Assembly: GCF_001625305.1 (NCBI RefSeq)
Contig: NW_017802491.1
Span: forward strand, 2,674,809-2,738,808
DNA length: 64,000 nucleotides
Direction: 5' to 3'
Origin: Branchiostoma belcheri
Lineage: Eukaryota; Chordata; Leptocardii; Amphioxiformes; Branchiostomatidae
Both the position numbers and the translations under genes were made by a program. The notes under the pieces are model-generated. The model did not search any database. It had not been told where the DNA came from and worked only from the letters and a program-made list of their open reading frames with translations. Position 1 is the first letter of the stretch. The number at the start of each line of letters is the position of its first letter. Shown one piece after another: positions 56,513 through 64,000 of this stretch.

Positions 56513-56875
56513 TTACTTGGAGCTGGTGTACTTGGTGACGGCCTTGGTGCCCTCGCTGACGGCGTGCTTGGCCAGCTCGCCAGGCAGCAGCAGACGGACG
56601 GCGGTCTGAACCTCCCGGCTGCTGATGGTGGAGCGCTTGTTGTAGAGAGCCAAGCGGGAAGCCTCGCCAGCGATACGCTCGAAGACATCGTTGACGAAGG
56701 AGTTCATGATGCCCATGGCCTTGCTGGAGACACCGGTGTCGGGGTGCACCTGCTTGAGCACCTTGTAGATGTAGATACCGAAAGACTCCTTTCTCCTCCT
56801 CCTCCTCTTGGAATCCTTGCCCATTCGGCGGCCCTTGCCAGCCTTCTTAGCTCCTTTCCCTGACTTCGGTGCCAT
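56513..56875 (-). CDS. histone H2B, subtype 2 copy 2
   Basis: An intronless 120-residue H2[21 protein letters not shown] then [12 protein letters not shown] chose the second of two adjacent Mets (56875) to match H2B-3; starting at 56878 would add one Met. The core is near subtype 1 ([18 protein letters not shown]) but has [14 protein letters not shown] and SSREVQTA in place of [14 protein letters not shown] and SSREIQTA. The His-to-Leu change next to YNKRSTIS is unusual for H2B. The C-terminus KYTSSK is kept. Divergent from H2A-4. Confidence 0.97.
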   Translation of the reverse strand: MAPKSGKGAKKAGKGRRMGKDSKRRRRRKESFGIYIYKVLKQVHPDTGVSSKAMGIMNSFVNDVFERIAGEASRLALYNKRSTISSREVQTAVRLLLPGELAKHAVSEGTKAVTKYTSSK

Positions 56876-56922
56876 CATCCAAGATTAGTGAATGATAAGA
56901 TGACAACATCGCGGTATGTTTG

Positions 56923-57266
56923 CCTTTTATTGTCTCCTCCATCAATTATGCAAATTTTAAGATTACCTAGATAGCCGAGATATATCATTACGACCATTGG
57001 TCAAAACTTTGGATAGTACCTTTATGATTGGCTGATGTATGAGTATGAGTGATGTCATTGGCCAATGGGACTCAACATCTTCTTGTAACATAATATGCAA
57101 ATCAGCACTTTATACAATGATCATGTTTTCTAGAGTAATGAGCTGATTGGATGGTGCGATTTCAGTGAAAGATGCCTTACCCCTCTCCCATTGGTTATTT
57201 TGTCAAGGCAGAACAATGATTGGTTACTGAATCGATAGAATTTGGATCCTGTGGGATGTATAAAAG
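56923..57266. promoter_or_regulatory. divergent promoter H2A-4/H2B-4, CCAAT array
   Basis: H2B side (minus): ATAAAAG near 56930 and octamer as ATGCAAAT at 56948-56955. Inverted CCAAT (ATTGG) begins at 56996, 57027, 57057, 57146, 57190 and 57219; one sense CCAAT is at 57062. H2A side (plus): TATAAAAG at 57259-57266. Six of seven boxes point towards H2B, as in the 25.6-26.1 kb pair. Confidence 0.85.
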
Positions 57267-57333
57267 GGGCCATTGATAATTCAAAATATTTTCTGCCAAG
57301 CAACTTTGTAGGAAGTTAATTAACGGTACCGAA

Positions 57334-57693
57334 ATGTCTGGACGTGGTAAGGGCAAGAAGAGGAGCAAGGGGAAGAGCCGATCCTCCCGTGCAGGGCTTC
57401 AGTTCCCTGTCGGCCGTGTGCACCGTTTCATGCGCAAGGGCAACTATGCTGGACGTGTTGGCGCCGGTGCCCCAGTCTACATGGCCGCCGTGCTGGAGTA
57501 CCTGACCGCCGAAGTGCTTGAGTTAGCCGGCAACGCTGCTCGTGACAACAAGAAGACCAGAATCATCCCCCGTCACCTTCAGCTGGCCGTCCGTAACGAC
57601 GAGGAGCTGAACAGGCTGATGGGTGGTGTGACCATCGCCCAGGGAGGTGTGCTGCCCAACATCCACGCCGTGCTCCTGCCCAAGAAAAAGTAA
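57334..57693 (+). CDS. histone H2A, subtype 2 copy 2
   Basis: An intronless 119-residue H2[22 protein letters not shown], sharing with H2A-3 the subtype marks [25 protein letters not shown] and RLMGG and the short end LLPKKK. It has AGRVGAG where H2A-3 has SERIGAG. Acidic patch NDEEL present. Divergent from H2B-4; stem-loop 26 bp past the stop. Confidence 0.97.
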   Translation: MSGRGKGKKRSKGKSRSSRAGLQFPVGRVHRFMRKGNYAGRVGAGAPVYMAAVLEYLTAEVLELAGNAARDNKKTRIIPRHLQLAVRNDEELNRLMGGVTIAQGGVLPNIHAVLLPKKK

Positions 57694-57718
57694 TTTTCAA
57701 GACCTACGAACAAATCCC

Positions 57719-57762
57719 GGCCCTTTTCAGGGCCACCCACATCCCCTAAAAAGAGCTGCCTC
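57719..57762 (+). promoter_or_regulatory. histone 3' stem-loop and U7 element of H2A-4
   Basis: GGCCCTTTTCAGGGCC at 57719-57734, then AAAAAGAGCTG at about 57749-57759. Confidence 0.95.
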
Positions 57763-58383
57763 AAAGTCACACGTTTAAAGTTTTATGCACTTCAGGTATA
57801 CAATAGCCTTGGACCTATGTAAACAGAATAATATAAACCCTCATACATCATGATTATCCTGCCGCAGCATGCCCCCTCCTCGCCGTGGTACTGATGAGGC
57901 CTACCCAGGAAACTTACCAGGTTCATGGATTTGAATGCACATTTGTCCTTTAATCTTTCGTTATGATGAAAAATATGAGCTCTTTTATCATAATGCCGTG
58001 CTGACATCTGCCTTGTACGAATTTTATCATATCCATTTATTACGCCATTGTACCTAATATTTGCACGGTAAGACTACATGTCCTGAGGTTCAACTGGGCG
58101 TGGTGCCGCCCATCGCCATGGTGAAGTTCAAAGGTCCCTACGTGACGCAGTAGAAAAACACAGGTGAAAAACAAACCGGGGCTTTTTTTTTTACATGGGC
58201 AAAACACGGGTTTTACTGCTCAGTGTTTGAGATGCCTTTCCCGAGGACTGTGTATCGTTTAGACCACAACTTCTGGTGTGAGCAGCTTACCTAACGTCAG
58301 ACGCGTACAGCTCAGTGCACTCAAACATCAACGGGACCCATATAGATTAGCGTCAACAACAGGTTAGCGACAACAACAACCAT
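57763..58383. other. spacer H2A-4 to caspase
   Basis: No gene recognised. This contains the caspase 5' region; a T-rich run near 58183. Confidence 0.45.
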
Positions 58384-60275
58384 ATGAATACGTCATGTTT
58401 TGTGGTTTGTGGACTGCCATTGTACCAAGAAGAAACCGTACTGATGGACACGTTAGCTGCCCACTTTAAACAACCTGCCAACGGAGGCGTAAACGTTTTG
58501 AATATGATGAGAGGATACCCTGGAACGATGCTAGTATTGATTTCAGACGACGGAGGTTAGTGTATCTTCAACATAATTTAGGATCCTAAGGAAAGTGGCT
58601 ATCACTGAGCCGACAGAAATAACAGAGATTTTAAGGTAATATCACCGTACTCATTGACGTTATCGGTCATCGGATGTTTTGAAACCTGAACAAAATGACG
58701 AACATCACAAATGACGAACATTTACTTCCTCTTTGTTGCCTTGTTTTGCTTTCTGTTCTGTATTTTCATGTTTCAGGTATTTTTAATATTTTATTATTCT
58801 GCTGGATAGTAATTTCATTTATTTACACATCATCGCCAACTGTGTTATAATACATATGTGTGCGTTGTATATCTGTTATTTATATAATGACGAAGATGCA
58901 GATTGAATGTGTTCTTTGCATTTTTTTTTCTGTGTGTAGACGAGAGAAAGTGGATGTTCGAAAAGAAACACCGCCTGGATTCGCTTGGTCCTTTCAGCAA
59001 TATTCCACTATCCGTGGAGCAGCTGAACCCCAAATTTGAGCAAACCGTGATGACTCAGATGAAGGAAGGGTTGCAGACTACATACTGGGGACAGGTGCCA
59101 CGGGGACCTGCATACGAGATGTGTCACGAGCCCAGGGGACTGGCCCTCATTTACAACAACATCAACTTCAGAAAAATCACACACCCAGGACGGGTGCAGA
59201 GAAAGATACAGGTAGGTTTTGCATGTTGATATGGGAATAAGCATCAAATCCATTACATGAACTGTTAGATTTATTGGAAAATTGCCATTTTACACCATAT
59301 TTTGGTAGCTTATTTGCTTTCTCTTTCGATGTCAAGGCAGGTGCGTACATGCAGTCACATATTTTGATGACTCACACTCTGGGTCAACAATGGCTTGTTT
59401 GTCGATCGGACTCGAACCTCTATTCAGTGTTATCAGTTGCGTACAATGGGCATACAATTAGATCTGTGACTCATGTTTTCAACAGGTAATATGGAAAGGG
59501 GGAGTAGAGGGCATACAAGAAACCGAATTGTAAAGTCCCAGGCCAGGGAAGACTGCCTGCCTGTAAAGGTGGCCGAGTGAAAAACTATGTTTTGTTTACC
59601 TAGCATAAGACGCGTGAAAGAAAAACAAACAGGTAGCTAACCCATTTCCGCCCTTCCTCATAGAATATCCTTGGCAAATTTCCATTTCTCCCTGTTTCAG
59701 AGCGACTGAGGGGGTTGTTTGAGGGGTTGAAGTTCGACGTGCGCTGCTACAAGAACATGACCTACCAGGACATGATGACAACCTTAGAGCAGGCTGGAGA
59801 AGAGGACCACTCGAATTTCGACTGTTTCGTCTGTTGTGTCATGTCTCACGGCGCGCAGGGGAAAGTCTTTTCCTCAGACGAATATCCCATTGAAATTTCC
59901 CTGCTCCTAAAGCCGTTCAATGCCAAAGAATGCCCCTCCCTCGTCGGAAAACCTAAGCTGTTTTTCATCCAGGCTTGTCAGGGAGTGCATGTTCAAGAGC
60001 GCGTGCCAGTAGACTGCGCGTTCGACGCGAATGCAGTGTTGCACGTGAGCCAGGAGGCCGACTTCTTCGTGGGCCTGCCCACGGTGCCCGGCTGCGTAGC
60101 TCGGCGCGATGACGACGGGGCTCCCTATATCTACCATCTCACTAACGTGTTCAAAGAGTTCGGGGACACCTACGACCTGTTGACTATGATGACGATGGTG
60201 GCAAACAAAATGGATCAAAGGGGAGTGTCGTCCAACCATTCCACTCTCAGAAAGAGTGTTTACTTCAATCCGTAG
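58384..60275 (+). CDS. caspase, caspase-8-like, non-DED prodomain
   Basis: Three exons: 58384-58555, 58940-59215, 59701-60275; 340 residues. Large-subunit marks: EPRGLALIYNNINF; SHGAQG with catalytic His199; KPKLFFIQACQG with catalytic Cys242. QACQG (rather than QACRG), CPSLVGKPK, EADFFVG and the ending TLRKSVYF all resemble caspase-8. The N-terminal 100 or so residues (MNTSCFVVCGLPLYQ...) are neither a clear CARD nor paired DEDs, so how it is recruited is unknown. The S1/S2 pocket reads CVARRDDDGAPYIY where caspase-8 has CVSYRNPAEGTWYIQ: the Arg is kept but the Trp is lost. The exon-2 donor is inferred (GTAG|GTTTTG); the stronger-looking CAG|GTAGGT four bases upstream would put a stop in frame. 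Poly(A) signal AATAAA at 60819-60824. Tail to tail with the PIDD-like gene. Confidence 0.9.
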
Positions 60276-60639
60276 AAGACATCCTAAACGACACTACAAT
60301 GACAAGAAAATGTTCAACAAAAGTTAAGCATGAAAGAACCTTGCCATGCGCCGTGAGACATGACATCGACAAGACGGCATGGACGGTACTAGCTTATTAT
60401 TGTATACAACATTTCAATGTCTGCTTGAAGCAACGACAGACTATGTAACAAATACTTGCTGGTGTTCTGTTTTCATGGTTTGCTTCTCTGAAGGTGGTAT
60501 TACATGTACAACATTTTAGGGTATGCCATTGTTTTTAATGTTAATCATACGTATATGACAGTATCATTGTACAGCATGTCCATATTTGTGTAAGCCATGT
60601 ACAGAAGAAATTTGATGTAGGCCATTTGTAAGCCATTGT

Positions 60640-60824
60640 TTTATTTGTGTAAGTATATTTCTTGTTGTATTCATGTCAATTTGAGCATTGTATAAACGCA
60701 AAGTGGTAAGTTATTTCTTTGGAAAGAATATAATTTGGGAAGTATCTGTATTTTCATAGATTGGGTTGTCACTGTTTAATGCGATCAGTACATGCCTCAT
60801 TTCATAGGTGTATTCTTTAATAAA
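60640..60824. promoter_or_regulatory. convergent poly(A) signals of caspase and PIDD-like genes
   Basis: The caspase-sense AATAAA is at 60819-60824. The first minus-strand AATAAA downstream of the PIDD-like stop is at 60645-60640. If both are used, the two mRNAs overlap by about 200 bp at their 3' ends. Confidence 0.45.
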
Positions 60825-60856
60825 CATGTTTCTACTGCGCAATTGTTCGATTCGAG

Positions 60857-63103
60857 TTATACAGATTCCTCTGCCAAGCTTAAGTCCAGCACTGACATCA
60901 GTGCTTCAAGTTCTGACGACTGAGAATCTGAATCTGAGATGAAGTCGTCCTCTTCAGGCATAATGTTTCTGGGAGGACTCACTGGCACCTTCACCAAAAC
61001 TCTCGGTATGTCCTTCCCTTGCAACAAGTGATGCCCCACACACATTTCTATCTCACCGTTCTCGTTTAAGCTCTGAAATTCTAGCAACAAAGAAAGTCTG
61101 TTTCGTCTTCTAATGTGGACACAAAAGTCTACATTGGTCTTGTACACACAAGAAGTTGCTTCCACGACGTTGTGCAGCCTGAGATGTAGTTTCTGTCCCT
61201 CCTTGATGACGATGTCCTCTTCTGTGACTCCTTCCTGAGGTTGGAACCCTTCAAGTCTCGCCTGCTTGGTGACAAAGTCTTCCGTACCCGGCGTGATGAG
61301 TTCTAGACGCATCTCGAGCAGATTGGCGACGACTTGGGCCTGGCTCGACGACCCCTGGCGGCCGGAAATGGGACTGCTGTGCGACAGGACGACTTCATGG
61401 GTCGACCACCTTTTGAAAGCCAGGAGACTGACGTGTTTTCTCGCCATGTTGTGGATGATGGACATCACGGTGCCGTGTACGTTCAGGTCAAGGCCTGGCG
61501 GGCAGCACAGCGCTACGTAGCTGTACGGGAAGGTAATGAACTCCGTCAACTTTCATTTATATAACACCAATGTGACATACAGCGTTGAGTAATTTAGTAC
61601 TGCCCCCCAACTTAGTACTGCCCCCCCTAAGTTTACCATTCATTCTTTATTTTTTACCCAACATCCAACATTTGTGAAAGCGCATGAAAGGAATAGTAGT
61701 ATGAATATTGTCTTGATGGGGGCGGAGAGGAGAGATCAAACCAATAGGATATATACCAGCGATCGCCATGACATCACGGCCAGCGAGTGGAAGGCAAAAA
61801 GAGGGTGACAATTGGCTGCTTTGCCTACCAATAATTTGCACACGTTTTCAAATAATTTGCAAGTATATGAATATGATGTAAACAAGAACAGCGAAACGTG
61901 TTTTTCATAGTAACCTCTTACATAAACGACCGGAGTCGGACTCCAGCAAGACAAGTAATGAAACGCCCACCTTTGCAGCTCCTTGGTGCGGAAGGACACG
62001 CTCTCGCTGTGGCCACGCACCGTCACGCCCCTGACACGTGACGTCATGTCTTCCCACTTGTTGTAGGAGTTGGAGTAGCCCACGATGTGGACCTGAGTCG
62101 TGTCGATCACGTTCCTCACGTTCGCGTCGTCCATCGAGAAGACGATGTCGCGATGGGCCGCAGCGTTTCTCGGGGAGGGTTCGTCGTTCTCAGACGGGAA
62201 CACCAGGGGCAGGGAAATCTGAAATCAAAGGGAAAAGGTAAACAGCTAATAACAGAAGGTATCCTCCGTAGTTACCACTGCCTCCCCCTTTTCGCTTGCT
62301 ACCGAGGTAGCATGCAGGATGGCACAGAAGATGACATCTACACGCACACACAAATGTTTTTCCAACATGTAAAGGTTCTGTTCTACTAAGGAGGATAGTC
62401 TGTCATAACGCTAAAAGAGAATAGTCTACCTGTCACAACGCTAAAATCGATAGTCTGCCACAATGCTAAAAGAGTTTGTCATATTGGTGAAGGAGGATAG
62501 TCCATCATAATCGTAGAAGAGAAGACTCCTTCCGTACTTGAGCAAAGTCCCTGAGCTGGGTGAGTCTGGAGGTGATGCTGATGACATGGCTGGCGGCGAT
62601 GAGGGGGAGGGCGTGTTCCCGCGGGGACATGCGGGTGGTGGTGTGGATGGCCCGGGTCAGACACGAGCCGTGGAACGGGAGAACCTGGAGAGGGTGGGTA
62701 GAAAACGTCATTTACAATGTCAACAAAAAGTACAAATGTCGGGTGTCGTTTCACACCTTTCCAAAGAATGCATCGAAATGATTCTAGTATCATCGCAATG
62801 AAAAAACTGCAGAGAATGTCATCATAGTCCAGTGGCTCTTTTTTATCTTGTCCAAAATATTGTATAAGTTGCACCTTCTCCTGCCTTAATGTGATTTAAA
62901 AAGAACAAAACATTGATTACCTGGAATTTGACGGCCTTGGGCCTGTGCAGAGGGTCCTGCGGCAGGTGGAGCTGCACGCCGTTCCCCCGGGACGTCTCCA
63001 GACACGTCTCCTCCTGCCCCGCCTTCAGCCAGTGTTCGTACGTCTTCGGCCGAGACACGACGATAAACGTGGCCAGCCGATCTATGCCGACAGCCGCACG
63101 GCC
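60857..63103 (-). CDS. PIDD1-like ZU5/UPA protein, 5' part beyond the window
   Basis: Four in-phase exons: 63103-62921, 62684-62538, 62218-61971, 61520-60857 (about 414 codons). The stretch TFIVVSRPKTYEHW...GNGVQLHLPQDPLHRPKAVKFQV aligns by eye with PIDD1 WFLVVSRP...GHPGVKVIFPPGATEEPRRVSMQV, the second ZU5 domain. ISLPLVF and WEDMTSRV follow as in ZU5, then a UPA-like region (MARKHVSLLAFKRW...; VEATSCVYKTNV). PIDD1 cleaves itself at His-Phe-Ser between these parts; here the matching spot reads LQSYVAL, with no His-Phe. After UPA the protein ends with an acidic serine-rich tail (PEEDDFISDSDSQSSE) and a stop at 60857-60859, so no death domain is attached. Upstream exons (perhaps LRRs and a first ZU5) would lie to the right. 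ANK/UNC5-type ZU5 proteins are the alternative. Confidence 0.72.
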
Positions 63104-63130
63104 CTGTACATTAAGTCATGATAAACTTCA

Positions 63131-64000
63131 GGGGGCACACTCCAGTTTATTTTGGGTCTCAATTCGATTCTGCATACCCTCAACTCTAGCAACCGCCTCT
63201 TTCAGGAAATACCTCTTAAGCCAAAACACTGTTTGCAAATGAAGGATATCCCTCTAGCTACGAGAACAATAGAATTTCAATTTCTTTCACCTCTCACATT
63301 CTAATAAATTTTAGGGGGAAAAGAATTTTTCGATAAAAAATGATGCCAAAAATTGGCCATTTTCACGTGGAATTAGACCCATCACCCATAATTTAGCCAC
63401 TAATATGACTTATATGGTCGGAAAGAGAAAACCCGTATGTATAATTAAGAAAAGTATAAAGAAAATCCTAACACTGAGATTATCATAATAGCCAGTCGGG
63501 CGAGGCATAGCGACAGCACCCCCAGAACGCATGTACAACGCATATCTGTGGGTCAAACCCAAGCACCGCGCTTAAGGCGGAAGGACACCCGGAAGTAAGC
63601 CTCAGACCCGAAATTAATTTTCACCCAAAACACGCCACTTCTTACACTTTCCACCCAGGTTAGTAGTTAATACCATTCTGCAGCAGATTATGAGAAACAT
63701 GAACCATCGGAAACCCTTTGTCCCTTTTTTTCTGGGCACTACCACTCGTAGCCCTCCCTGATCCTGCCCCCACTGGTAGCGCTCCCTGATCCTGCCCCCA
63801 CTCGTAGCTCTCCCTGATCCTGCCCCCACTGGTAGCCCTCCCTGATCCTGCCCCCACTCGTAGCCCTCCCTGATCCTCCCCCCACTCGTAGCCCTCCCTG
63901 ATCTGCCCCTCCTTCCACTCGTAGCCCTCCCTAATCTCCCCCACTCTTAGCCCTCCCTGAAGGGGGCACACCCCAGTTTATTTTGCATTGGGTCTCAATT
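63131..64000. repeat. direct repeat (~35 bp) bracketing an ~800-bp segment
   Basis: GGGGGCACACTCCAGTTTAT at 63131-63150, continuing to GGTCTCAATT at 63164, recurs at 63962-64000 with one T-to-C change and a 5-bp insertion (CATTG). The segment between lies in the upstream intron of the PIDD-like gene and contains the minisatellite. Confidence 0.8.
63738..63960. repeat. 28-bp minisatellite, about eight units
   Basis: Tandem units of the form ACTCGTAGCCCTCCCTGATC plus CTGCCCCC, alternating ACTCG and ACTGG at the unit start. The first five or six are exact 28-mers; the last two are decayed, with indels. The long minus-strand frames across it (EGYEWG, RATSGG repeats) are products of the repeat and not genes. 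Confidence 0.9.

Noticed and set aside
59212-59217. Caspase exon-2 donor at CAG|GTAGGT
   Set aside because: It would bring a stop immediately in exon 3. The donor four bases downstream keeps frame and the conserved caspase residues.
63614-63971. Gly/Arg-rich repeat protein on the minus strand
   Set aside because: Produced entirely by the 28-bp minisatellite.

Overview
The window looks like nuclear DNA of an invertebrate chordate, most likely a lancelet (Branchiostoma). The reasons are multi-exon genes with GT-AG introns whose proteins read as close relatives of vertebrate ones (KIF19, microsomal GST 1, VHR-type phosphatase, caspase-8-like, PIDD-like), metazoan replication-dependent histone genes, and AT-rich spacers full of the palindromic word TACATGTA. 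The species is inferred, not read directly.

Layout. 1-4.4 kb: gene-poor, with a dead Mutator-like transposase piece (467-865) and several local duplications. 4.4-9.3 kb, minus strand: a secreted astacin metalloprotease with one full and one partial MAM domain, 13 exons rebuilt, 3' end not found. 10.5-17.7 kb: histone cluster A, in the order H1(+), H2A(-), H2B(+), H4(+), H3(+), H2A(-), H2B pseudogene(+). 18.6-22.3 kb, minus strand: a tandem pair of three-exon MAPEG (MGST1-like) genes. 23.1-24.9 kb, minus strand: a five-exon dual-specificity phosphatase. 25.2-26.6 kb: divergent H2A/H2B pair of a second subtype. 26.9-27.8 kb: a MITE-like element with a TA target duplication. 29.6-54.1 kb, plus strand: KIF19 (kinesin-8), 14 exons encoding about 1039 residues, with a 14.2-kb second intron. 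56.5-57.7 kb: another second-subtype H2A/H2B pair, in opposite orientation to the first, so the two pairs flank KIF19 as inverted copies. 58.4-60.3 kb, plus strand: a three-exon caspase-8-like gene without DEDs. 60.9-63.1 kb and beyond the right edge, minus strand: a ZU5/UPA protein resembling the middle of PIDD1, without a death domain, convergent with the caspase. 63.7-64.0 kb: a 28-bp minisatellite.

How the parts work together. All eleven histone units end in the 3' stem-loop that binds SLBP, usually followed by a purine-rich element complementary to the known 5' end of vertebrate U7 snRNA. All four H2B promoters carry the octamer ATTTGCAT upstream of an ATAAAA-type TATA box. H2A and H2B are always divergent from a shared, CCAAT-rich promoter. 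The caspase and PIDD-like genes are tail to tail and may belong to one apoptosis or inflammation pathway. The points most worth a second look are that pair, the frame-disrupted second H2B, the UUUA stem-loop variant private to two H2A genes, and the one-way CCAAT arrays between the second-subtype pairs.
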